From NCBI GenBank assembly GCA_947478535.1, contig CANJXD010000033.1, positions 1 to 20,560 on the forward strand: DNA of 20,560 nucleotides, written 5' to 3'. Below, piece after piece: positions 1 through 6,847 of this stretch. Both the position numbers and the translations under genes were made by a program. This DNA is from Acetobacteraceae bacterium. GTDB lineage: Bacteria; Pseudomonadota; Alphaproteobacteria; Acetobacterales; Acetobacteraceae. The notes under the pieces are model-generated. The model did not search any database. It was not told the DNA's origin and was given only the letters and a program-made list of their open reading frames with translations. Numbering within the stretch: the first letter of the stretch is position 1; each line of letters begins with the position of its first letter.

Positions 1-18
1 TAGTGAAGACGCCCCCCG

Positions 19-1719
19 CTATCGCTTCCAGACGCGGTCCAGCGGCATCAGGCGGTTCACCACGAGCAGCGTCGTCACCGTCATCAGGATGAAGATGGTG
101 GAGATGGCGTTGACCGTGTTCTCCAGGCTGAAGGTCGCCTCGGCGTAGATCCGCACCGGCAGGGTCTGCATCCGGGCTGTCGTCAGGAAGGCGGAAACCG
201 TGGTCTCGCCGAAGGACATCAGGAAGCCGATGACGCAGGCCACCGCGATGCCCGGCGCCAGCTGCGGCAGGATGACGCGCCGGAACACCCGCACTGGCAC
301 CGCGCCAAGCCCGCCGGCGGCTTCTTCCAGTGACCGGTCGAGCTGCGATACCGATGCCCGCAGCAGCGCCAGCATGAAGGGCGCCACCAGCACGACATGC
401 ACCGCGAGCATGCCCAGGAAGGGCGGGATGGCGGTGAACCATTGCAGCAGCTTCAACATGCCAAGCCCGATGGCAATGCCCGGCAGCGCCAGCGGCAGCA
501 TGTAGAGCGCCCCCAGCGCCTCCCGCCCCGGGAAGCCGCCGCGAACCAGGGCAAAGGCGGCCGGCAGCGCCAGGAACAGCGATACGCCGACACAAGCCAG
601 CGCCAGTTGCAGGCTGGTCCAGGCATCGGACATGTAGCGCGGGTTTTCCAGGATCGCCGCGTACCATTTCCAGGTGAAGCCGATGAACTGCGCGACGCTT
701 GCCTGCGGGCTGTCATTCACGCTGGCCACCACCACCAGCAGCAGCGGGAAGACCAGCAGCAGGATCGCCGTGGCCAGCAGGAAGCGGGAGACGATGGGCG
801 CCACAGCCTCCGCCACCGCCACCAATGGCCGCCGCATCCCGGCGGGAAGGGATACGCGGATGCGCGGCACGCGCCCGGCGACCCAGGGCGTCAGCATCCC
901 GATGGCGCGGCCGACCAGGAAAGTGAAGACGACGCCGGCGCCGAGCATCAGCATCGCGAGTGCCGAGGCGAGGGGGTAGTTCAGGATCTCCATCCCCTCC
1001 TTCATCACGATCATGCCGCTGACCCACACCTTGCGGCCGCCGACCAGGGCCGCGGAGACGTAGGCTTCCGAGGCGAGGAGGAAGGTGATGATCAGCCCGC
1101 CCCGCAGCCCGGGGAGCGAAAGCGGCAGGATCACGCGGAAGAAGCGCACCGCCGGCCCCGCGCCGAGCCCCGCCGCCGCTTCCTCCAGTCGCTTTTCCTG
1201 GCCTTCCAGCACGTCATACAGCGCCAGCACCATGAAGGGCAGGAAGACCTGGGTCAGCGCCAGGCCCACGGAAAACCAGGTGAACAGCAACTCCGGCCGG
1301 GGCAGCCCCAATTCCTGCGCGATGGCGCTGACCACGCCGCGCGGCGCCAGCAGCAGGATGATGCCGAGCGAGCGGACGACGACATTGGTCAGCAGCGGCA
1401 CCAGCACGATGGCGAAGCCGATCGGCTTCCACTTCGCCGGCAGCCGCGTCAGCCACAGTGCCAGCGGATAGCCGAGCAGCGCACAGACCGCGGCGACGCA
1501 GACGCCGAGTGCCAAGGTGCTGAAAAAGACGCGGAGGTAAAACCGGTCCCCCAGCAACTCGCCGAACTGCGCGCCGGAGGGGATGAGCGACAGCGGGGCG
1601 AACATCTCGCTGCTTTCCTGCAGCGAGAGCAGCCCCACCGCCCCCATCGGGGCGGCGAAGGCCGCCAGGAGCCAGAGGCCAAAGGGCAGGGCCAGCAGCC
1701 CGTTACCGATCCTGCCCAT
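19..1719 (-). CDS. Fused ABC transporter permease (two PotB/PotC-like halves in one chain)
   Basis: Inner-membrane channel of a PotABCD/Fe3+-type ABC importer, 566 residues. Two binding-protein-dependent permease domains lie in tandem. Each carries the cytoplasmic EAA loop that docks on the ATPase: EEAAAGLGAG near residues 179-188 and EEAAGGLGAV about 100 residues from the C-terminus. Many hydrophobic segments are visible in both halves, and a long hydrophobic stretch near residue 310 starts the second half. Separate PotB and PotC proteins are usually about 280 residues, so the length fits a head-to-tail fusion, a form also known for FbpB-like permeases. The ATG at 1719 is preceded by a GGAAGGAC Shine-Dalgarno sequence and follows the binding-protein stop by 20 bases. 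It is the last gene of the operon visible here. The substrate (polyamine, iron chelate or other small organic ion) cannot be decided from sequence. Confidence 0.9.
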   Translation of the reverse strand: MGRIGNGLLALPFGLWLLAAFAAPMGAVGLLSLQESSEMFAPLSLIPSGAQFGELLGDRFYLRVFFSTLALGVCVAAVCALLGYPLALWLTRLPAKWKPIGFAIVLVPLLTNVVVRSLGIILLLAPRGVVSAIAQELGLPRPELLFTWFSVGLALTQVFLPFMVLALYDVLEGQEKRLEEAAAGLGAGPAVRFFRVILPLSLPGLRGGLIITFLLASEAYVSAALVGGRKVWVSGMIVMKEGMEILNYPLASALAMLMLGAGVVFTFLVGRAIGMLTPWVAGRVPRIRVSLPAGMRRPLVAVAEAVAPIVSRFLLATAILLLVFPLLLVVVASVNDSPQASVAQFIGFTWKWYAAILENPRYMSDAWTSLQLALACVGVSLFLALPAAFALVRGGFPGREALGALYMLPLALPGIAIGLGMLKLLQWFTAIPPFLGMLAVHVVLVAPFMLALLRASVSQLDRSLEEAAGGLGAVPVRVFRRVILPQLAPGIAVACVIGFLMSFGETTVSAFLTTARMQTLPVRIYAEATFSLENTVNAISTIFILMTVTTLLVVNRLMPLDRVWKR

Positions 1720-1739
1720 GCTGCGTCAGTCCTTCCCGC

Positions 1740-2786
1740 TCAGCCCGCGATCTCACGCGTGAAGCGGCTTGACCAGCGCGCCTGGTTCGCGATCACGGTA
1801 TCCCAGTTGAAGTCCACCAGCTTGTTCACCGCCGCCTCGCCCAGGATAAGCTTCGCCGCCAGTTCCGGGGCGAAGGACACGTTCTTGATGGTCGGGCTGT
1901 AGTAGATTTCCTCGGCATAGGCGGCCTGGCACTCCGGCGAAAGGTGCAGGTTCACGAAGGCCTCGGCCAGCGCCTGGTTGCGTGTGCCGGCGGTGATGCA
2001 GGCGACATTGGTGGCGATCGCCTGGCCCTCGGTGGGGTCGGCGATGACGATGTTCGGGTTGCGGGTTTCCGCATACTTCCGGGTGAAGCTGCCGAATTCG
2101 ACGCTCGCCGCGCCGACATCCTGGTCGAACATGCCGTAGAGCTGGTCCTGGCTGCCCTGGATGGCAGCGAAGGGGCGCAGGCGGGCGATGTTGCTGAAGG
2201 CGGGCTCGATATTCGCCTCGCTGCCGCCCCAGACCTTCGCCGCCATCAGCAGCGCCGCCGTGCCCTGGGCGCCCGGATAGGTCGGCCAGATCACCTTGCC
2301 GCGCAGGTCGTCGCGCCAGAAGTCGCGCCAGGAGGTCATCGGCGAGGCCACCTTCCGGCGGTCATAGACGATGGTGACGGGGTTGAAGGCCACCGCGAAG
2401 CCGCCGATCTTCGCGACCTCATAGAGGTTCGCGTAGTTCGCCACATTGGCGGAGGACCCCATCGTCACCCCATCCTTCACCGCCTGCCGGCTTTCGAAGA
2501 TGTTGAGGTAGAGCAGGTCGAAGGACGGCCGGCCGCGTTCGGCATAGGCGCGGGCGCGCCGTTCCGGCGTGCCGCCCAGCACGTAGTTGATCTTCACGCC
2601 GTGCTGGCGTTCCAGCGGCGTCGCGCAGAACAGGCGGGTGATGCGTTCCTGCGCACCGCCCCAGATGCCCACGGTCAGCTCATCGCCGCGGCGGATCTGC
2701 GCCACGGCGTCGCGGCCCCAGATGGCGGGGGCGGCCAGCGCGGCGGCACCCGCCAGCATCTGGCGGCGAGAGGTCAGGATGGTCAT
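1740..2786 (-). CDS. ABC transporter substrate-binding protein, PotD/extracellular family 1-like
   Basis: Periplasmic receptor for the neighbouring fused permease and ATPase, 348 residues. The N-terminus reads TSRRQMLAGAAALAAPAIWG, a twin-arginine-type signal that probably ends near the AVAQ at residues 27-30. The mature part starts with LTVGIWGGAQ, ends in a WDTVIANQARW segment and has the overall pattern of PotD-type spermidine/putrescine or related receptors. The gene start overlaps the end of the ATPase gene by 4 bases (TCAT on the plus strand at 2783-2786), so translation is probably coupled. The order ATPase, receptor, permease is common in alphaproteobacterial opine/polyamine-type importers. 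Ligand identity is unknown. Confidence 0.88.
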   Translation of the reverse strand: MTILTSRRQMLAGAAALAAPAIWGRDAVAQIRRGDELTVGIWGGAQERITRLFCATPLERQHGVKINYVLGGTPERRARAYAERGRPSFDLLYLNIFESRQAVKDGVTMGSSANVANYANLYEVAKIGGFAVAFNPVTIVYDRRKVASPMTSWRDFWRDDLRGKVIWPTYPGAQGTAALLMAAKVWGGSEANIEPAFSNIARLRPFAAIQGSQDQLYGMFDQDVGAASVEFGSFTRKYAETRNPNIVIADPTEGQAIATNVACITAGTRNQALAEAFVNLHLSPECQAAYAEEIYYSPTIKNVSFAPELAAKLILGEAAVNKLVDFNWDTVIANQARWSSRFTREIAG

Positions 2787-3895
2787 GCGGTGGCTCCCGT
2801 TGTTTCGGAAAAATCTTCGATCCAGGCAATCGCCTCGGGCGGCGCGCAGAGCGTCACCGCGGCCCCGGGGGCGAAGGCCTGTTCCGCCGTGGGCCGGTGC
2901 ACGCGCACGCGTTGCGACCCGAGCGAGACCTCGTAGTGAACACTGTCATCAAGCCGCGTGGCGGCTTCCACCACGGCGTGCGCGGCCATCAGGTTGTAGG
3001 GCGCCTGACCCCGCGGCAGCGCGGCCTCGACCGGCGGCAGCAGCCAGAGCCGGGCGGCGCGCAGCACCAGGTGGCTTGGCCGCGCCGGCGCATCCGGCGG
3101 CAACTCGATGGCGATGCCGCCTTCCATCACGAAATGCCCGTATTCCACCCGCCCGGGGATGACGCTGCGGGCGCCGAGGAAGCCCGCGGTGAACAGGTGC
3201 CGCGGCTTTTCCGTCAGCGCGGAGGGGGCCGCGCATTCGACGATGCGGCCGCGATCCATCACCGCCACCCGGTCCGCCAGCGCCAGGGCTTCTTCCTGAT
3301 CATGCGTCACGAACAGGGTGGTGATGCCGGATGCCGCGCGCAGGCGGGCGATTTCCTCCCGCATTTCCACGCGCAGCCCGGCATCGAGGTTCGACAGCGG
3401 CTCATCCAGCAGCAGCAGGTCGGGGCGGATGACCAGGGCGCGGGCCAGGGCCACGCGCTGCTGCTGCCCGCCTGACATGCGCGCGGGATAGCGATCCACG
3501 AGATGCCCGAGCCCCACCATGGCCAGCGCCTCCGTCACCCGCTGGTCGCGCTCGGCGCGGGAGACGTCACGCATTTCCAACCCGAAGGCGACATTGCCGC
3601 CCGCCGTCATGTGCGGGAACAGGGCGTAGTTCTGGAACACCATGCCGATCCGCCGGCGATGCGGCGGGGACCGCTCGATCGCCGTGCCGTCGAGCAGGAT
3701 ATGGCCCTCATCCGGCGTGATGAAGCCGGCGACGCAGCGCAGCGTCGTCGTCTTGCCGCAACCGGAGGGGCCGAGCAATGCAATGCATTCCCCCCTCTCG
3801 ACCTGGAGGGAGACACTATCGACAGCGGCCTGCGCGCCGTAGCGCTTGGTCAGCCGGTCGAGGACGAGATGCGGGGACTGGGCATTCTGGGACAC
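2783..3895 (-). CDS. ABC transporter ATP-binding protein, PotA/FbpC type with C-terminal TOBE-like region
   Basis: ATPase of the minus-strand importer, 370 residues from the chosen GTG start at 3895. Visible motifs are Walker A GPSGCGKTT (about residues 42-50), the Q-loop MVFQNYALFPH, signature MSGGQQQRVALARAL, Walker B LLLLDEPLSNLD and the H-loop FVTHDQEEA. About 130 residues follow the nucleotide-binding domain and match the TOBE/regulatory region of PotA-like proteins. The open frame continues far upstream to 5272, but that part lies antisense to the next operon and has no family resemblance. The GTG is preceded by AGAGGGAG at good spacing and leads straight into the conserved domain (LVLDRLTKRYG). 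A TTG slightly upstream is possible but less likely. First gene of its operon. Confidence 0.92.
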   Translation of the reverse strand: MSQNAQSPHLVLDRLTKRYGAQAAVDSVSLQVERGECIALLGPSGCGKTTTLRCVAGFITPDEGHILLDGTAIERSPPHRRRIGMVFQNYALFPHMTAGGNVAFGLEMRDVSRAERDQRVTEALAMVGLGHLVDRYPARMSGGQQQRVALARALVIRPDLLLLDEPLSNLDAGLRVEMREEIARLRAASGITTLFVTHDQEEALALADRVAVMDRGRIVECAAPSALTEKPRHLFTAGFLGARSVIPGRVEYGHFVMEGGIAIELPPDAPARPSHLVLRAARLWLLPPVEAALPRGQAPYNLMAAHAVVEAATRLDDSVHYEVSLGSQRVRVHRPTAEQAFAPGAAVTLCAPPEAIAWIEDFSETTGATA

Positions 3896-3908
3896 GGGGG
3901 CTCCCTCT

Positions 3909-3924
3909 GGCAAACCCGATGCCA
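3909..3924 (-). promoter_or_regulatory. Candidate sigma-54 (-24/-12) element facing the minus-strand transporter operon
   Basis: Read on the minus strand the site is TGGCAT-CGGGT-TTGCC. The sigma-54 consensus is TGGCAC-N5-TTGCW, with the invariant GG and GC 10 bases apart, and that spacing is kept here. Against it: transcription would begin near 3898, only about 3 bases before the GTG start of the ATPase, which would leave the Shine-Dalgarno sequence out of the message. It is therefore either a chance match, a decoy or binding site, or evidence that the start is mis-assigned. Confidence 0.25.
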
Positions 3925-4072
3925 CGGGCGGGGCGCTGGCGTGAGCGGCCCCGCAGATGGCTCCAGGCCCGATGGCTGGACCGGGGAGATATCGCATCTG
4001 CTCACGGACTGCACAAAGTTTCCGCGTCTGCCCGCTTTCGCGCCGCCCCATCCCTGGTCTATGCAACGCCCG

Positions 4073-4090
4073 CCGGGGACATGGCCCCGG
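4073..4090. repeat. Inverted repeat CCGGGG-N6-CCCCGG upstream of the plus-strand promoter element
   Basis: Six-base perfect arms are separated by ACATGG. The repeat lies 10 bases upstream of the rightward -24/-12 element. It could be an operator or simply a GC-rich coincidence. It does not resemble the NtrC consensus. Confidence 0.35.
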
Positions 4091-4100
4091 GGATGTGCCC

Positions 4101-4116
4101 TGGCATGGCCCTTGCT
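4101..4116 (+). promoter_or_regulatory. Candidate sigma-54 (-24/-12) promoter for the binding protein-amidohydrolase operon
   Basis: The sequence TGGCATGGCCCTTGCT matches the consensus TGGCAC-N5-TTGCW at all but one specified position, with exact GG-N10-GC spacing. The predicted start of transcription is near 4127. That leaves a leader of about 75 bases with a GGAGGG Shine-Dalgarno sequence before the ATG at 4202. Sigma-54 with NtrC commonly drives nitrogen-scavenging operons, which fits a transporter plus amidohydrolase operon. Confidence 0.5.
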
Positions 4117-4201
4117 GATTCCGGCGGGGACACCCTGATACAGGCGCGACCGCGGCGATGACGCTGGCGGCGCCTGGCATGAGAGACGGAGGGATCGGCG
4201 G

Positions 4202-5221
4202 ATGCGGACCACGTACAGGATCGAGCGGCGGAGCCTTCTCGCGGGCGGCACAGCCCTGACGGCAGCGATGGCGGTGGGTGCGAGAACTGCGGCGGCGCAG
4301 ACGCTGGACAAGGTCTCGTTCCAGACCAACTGGCGCGCCCAGGCGGAACATGGTGGCTACTACCACGCCGCCGCCACCGGCATCTATCGCCGCTACGGGA
4401 TCGAATGCGAGATCCGCATGGGCGGCCCGCAGCAGAACCCGGCCCAGCTGCTTCTTGCCGGCCGGGTGGACTTCATCATGTCCAACGGCTTCCAGGCGCT
4501 GAACTACGCGCGGGAGAACCTGCCCTTCCTGACCATCGGCTCCATCATGCAGAAGGATCCGCAGGTCCTGATGACGCATGAGGGCAACGGCATCAATTCC
4601 TTCGAGGATATGAAGGGCCGCCCGGTCCTGATCGGTGCGTCGGGCCGCGTCACCTACTGGCCCTTCCTCCGCCGCCGTTTCGGCTTCACGGATGAGCAGA
4701 TCCGCCCCTACACCTTCAATGTCGGCCCTTTCCTCGCCGACCGCATGGCGATCCAGCAGGGCTTCGTCTCCTCCGAGCCCTTCGTGGCCGCCCAGGCGGG
4801 CGCGCGACCGAAGGTCTTCCTCATCGCCGATGCCGGCTACAACAACTACAACACCACCATCGACGTCTCCCGCCGCATGGTGACGGAGAAGCGGGACCTG
4901 GTGCAGCGCTTCGTCAGCGCCACCATGGAAGGCTGGACGCAGTATCTGTCCGGCCAGAACATCGAAGCCGCCAACGCGCTGATCAAGCGCGACAATCCTG
5001 AGATGGACGACGCCAAGATCGCCTTCGCGATCCAGGTGATGAATTCGAACGGCATCGTCATGTCCGGCGACGCGCTGACGCTGGGCTGCGGCGCCATGAC
5101 CGATGCGCGCTGGCAGTCCTTCTACGAAGGCATGCGCGATGTCGGCCTCTACCCCGCCGACCTCGACTACAAGAAGGCCTATTCGCTGGACTTCGTGAAC
5201 AAGCGCGTCGGCCTTGCCTGA
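4202..5221 (+). CDS. NMT1/THI5-like ABC transporter substrate-binding protein
   Basis: Periplasmic receptor of a nitrate/sulfonate/pyrimidine-type importer, 339 residues. The N-terminus contains IERRSLLAGG followed by a hydrophobic stretch and TAAAQ, a twin-arginine signal with likely cleavage near residue 33. The mature start (VSFQTNWRAQAEHGGYYHAA, then TGIYRRYGI) is the typical opening of the NMT1/THI5 family, whose members include the pyrimidine-precursor receptor ThiY and riboflavin receptor RibY. ATG 4202 has a strong GGAGGG 8 bases upstream. Its end overlaps the proposed TTG start of the ATPase gene by 8 bases. With a cytosine-deaminase-like enzyme in the same operon, a pyrimidine or other cyclic nitrogen compound is the best guess for ligand, but this is inference. 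Confidence 0.88.
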   Translation: MRTTYRIERRSLLAGGTALTAAMAVGARTAAAQTLDKVSFQTNWRAQAEHGGYYHAAATGIYRRYGIECEIRMGGPQQNPAQLLLAGRVDFIMSNGFQALNYARENLPFLTIGSIMQKDPQVLMTHEGNGINSFEDMKGRPVLIGASGRVTYWPFLRRRFGFTDEQIRPYTFNVGPFLADRMAIQQGFVSSEPFVAAQAGARPKVFLIADAGYNNYNTTIDVSRRMVTEKRDLVQRFVSATMEGWTQYLSGQNIEAANALIKRDNPEMDDAKIAFAIQVMNSNGIVMSGDALTLGCGAMTDARWQSFYEGMRDVGLYPADLDYKKAYSLDFVNKRVGLA

Positions 5222-5990
5222 CGTGGATATCGGGATCGGGGCGCCCGTCGTCTCGCTGGCAGACGTCACCAAGCGCTACGCCAACGGGACGCTCGCGGTG
5301 CGGGGCGTGGACATGTCGATCGGGCAGGGGGATTTCGTCTCCCTGCTCGGCCCTTCCGGCTGCGGCAAATCGACCGTGCTGCGCATGATGGCGGGGCTGA
5401 TCCCGCCGAGTGCCGGGCGGATCGAGATGGCGGCCGGTGGGCATGCCTCCGGCGATGTCGGCTTCGTCTTCCAGGAGCCGACGCTCGCCCCCTGGTCCAA
5501 CGCGCTGCGCAACGTGATGCTGCCGTTGCGCCTGGCCGGCGTGGCGAAGGCGGAGGCCGAGGCGCGTGCAGCCGCGGCGCTGGCCTCCGTCGGTCTGGCG
5601 GGCTTCGAGAAATCCTATCCCCGCGCGCTGTCCGGCGGCATGAAGATGCGCGTTTCCATCGCCCGCGCGCTGGTGACGAAGCCGCGCCTGCTGCTGATGG
5701 ACGAGCCCTTCGCCGCGCTCGATGAGATCACCCGCCACAAGCTGAACAACGACCTGCTGATGCTGTGGGAGGCGGAGCGCTTCACCGCCATCTTCGTCAC
5801 CCATTCGGTGTTCGAAAGCGTTTATCTCTCTCGTCGCATCGTCGTCATGGCCGCGCGGCCCGGCCGCGTGGTGGAGGACCTCTCCGTGGACGCTCCCTAT
5901 CCTCGTGGCGAGGTGTTCCGCACCTCTGCCGTCTATGCCGCCCATTGCCGCGACATTTCTTCGGCCCTCGCCCGGGCGATGGGCGAATGA
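5214..5990 (+). CDS. ABC transporter ATP-binding protein, SsuB/TauB/ThiZ type
   Basis: ATPase of the NMT1-type importer, 258 residues. Motifs seen: Walker A GPSGCGKST at residues 46-54, Q-loop VFQEPTLAPW, signature LSGGMKMRVSIARAL, Walker B LLLMDEPFAALD and H-loop FVTHSVFE. The QEPTL...PW and SGGMKMR variants are usual for the nitrate/sulfonate/taurine/pyrimidine subgroup. The start is uncertain: TTG at 5214 overlaps the receptor gene by 8 bases, while GTG at 5223 begins just after its stop. Neither has a strong Shine-Dalgarno sequence, so coupled translation is likely. The stop overlaps the permease ATG by 4 bases. Confidence 0.9.
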   Translation: MPDVDIGIGAPVVSLADVTKRYANGTLAVRGVDMSIGQGDFVSLLGPSGCGKSTVLRMMAGLIPPSAGRIEMAAGGHASGDVGFVFQEPTLAPWSNALRNVMLPLRLAGVAKAEAEARAAAALASVGLAGFEKSYPRALSGGMKMRVSIARALVTKPRLLLMDEPFAALDEITRHKLNNDLLMLWEAERFTAIFVTHSVFESVYLSRRIVVMAARPGRVVEDLSVDAPYPRGEVFRTSAVYAAHCRDISSALARAMGE

Positions 5991-6847
5991 GCGTTGTCCT
6001 CTCCTCCAACGAAACCGCCACGGCGGTCGAGGAAACCACGGAGCGCACGATACTCGGGCTGACGCCCGATGGCTGGCTGCGCATCTTCGCCCCGCTGCTG
6101 ATCGGGGTGCTGGCGCTCGCGGGCTGGGAATGGGCGGTGCGGGCGAAGGAAATCCCGTCCTACATCCTTCCCGGTCCGATCGAGATCGGCAGGACGCTGC
6201 TCGCGGACTGGGAAACGCTGTCGGGATCGCTGCTCATCACGCTGCAGATCACCTTCGCCGCGCTGTCCGTGGCGGCTGTGCTGGGGCTGGCGCTGGCGGT
6301 GCTCTTCGCGCAGTCGCGCATCATCGAATTGTCGCTGTTTCCCTATGCGGTGATCCTGCAGGTCACGCCCATCGTCGCCATCGCGCCGCTGATTTTCATC
6401 TGGGTGGATGATATCCGGATCGCGCTGCTGATCTGCGCCTGGATCGTCGCCTTCTTCCCCATCCTGTCCAACACCACGCTGGGGCTCAACAGCGCGGACC
6501 ACAACCTGGTGGACCTGTTTCGGCTGTATCGCGCCAATCGCTGGCAGGTGCTGCGCTACCTGCGCCTGCCGACGGCGATGCCGTATTTCCTGGCGGGGTT
6601 GCGCATCTCAGGCGGCCTCGCGCTGATCGGCGCCATCGTCGCGGAATTCGTGGCGGGCACCGGCGGGCGGGCCTCGGGGCTCGCCTATCGCATCCTGGAA
6701 GCAGGCTATCAGTTGAAGATTCCGCGGATGTTCGCCGCCCTGGTGCTGATCTCGGTCACCGGGATCGCGATCTTCCTGACGCTCAGCCTCATCTCCCACC
6801 TGTCGCTGCGCCACTGGCATGAAAGTGCGATGAAGGAACGCAAATGA
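5987..6847 (+). CDS. ABC transporter permease, SsuC/TauC/ThiX type
   Basis: Membrane channel of the same importer, 286 residues. About six hydrophobic segments are visible after a roughly 35-residue cytoplasmic N-terminus. The EAA-type loop reads LFRLYRANRWQVLRYLRLPT and is followed by the hydrophobic PYFLAGLRIS, the standard arrangement for this permease class. The open frame extends upstream to 5765, but that part only shadows the ATPase gene. ATG 5987 overlaps the ATPase stop in an ATGA junction. Its own stop overlaps the amidohydrolase start the same way, so transporter and enzyme are translationally linked. Confidence 0.92.
   Translation: MSVVLSSNETATAVEETTERTILGLTPDGWLRIFAPLLIGVLALAGWEWAVRAKEIPSYILPGPIEIGRTLLADWETLSGSLLITLQITFAALSVAAVLGLALAVLFAQSRIIELSLFPYAVILQVTPIVAIAPLIFIWVDDIRIALLICAWIVAFFPILSNTTLGLNSADHNLVDLFRLYRANRWQVLRYLRLPTAMPYFLAGLRISGGLALIGAIVAEFVAGTGGRASGLAYRILEAGYQLKIPRMFAALVLISVTGIAIFLTLSLISHLSLRHWHESAMKERK

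Larger units (their letters stand above)
3896..4201. promoter_or_regulatory. Divergent intergenic control region between two ABC transporter operons
   Basis: No gene is seen in these 306 bases. The region must hold the promoters of both flanking operons. Seen directly: a -24/-12-like element facing right (4101-4116) and one facing left (3909-3924), a GATGGCT direct repeat 15 bases apart (3956-3962 and 3971-3977), and a 6-base-stem inverted repeat at 4073-4090. A weak alternative sigma-70-like promoter facing left has TTGTGC (4011-4016), a 17-base spacer and GATATC (3988-3993), each only 3 of 6 to consensus. A clear GGAGGG Shine-Dalgarno sequence lies just before the ATG at 4202. I saw no convincing NtrC palindrome. 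Confidence 0.6.

Noticed and set aside
397..1902. 501-codon plus-strand frame opposite the fused permease
   Set aside because: The translation is Gln/Arg/His-rich and resembles no protein family. The minus strand encodes a well-formed membrane permease.
3896..4201. NtrC-type palindrome (GCAC...GTGC) that would complete a sigma-54 promoter
   Set aside because: TGCAC occurs at 4010-4014, but no matching GTGCA half lies at a suitable distance.
3896..5272. Long upstream extension of the ATPase reading frame on the minus strand (829 codons in total)
   Set aside because: It runs antisense to the well-supported receptor gene and through the promoter gap, has no family-like sequence, and a GTG with a good ribosome site at 3895 starts exactly before the ATPase domain.
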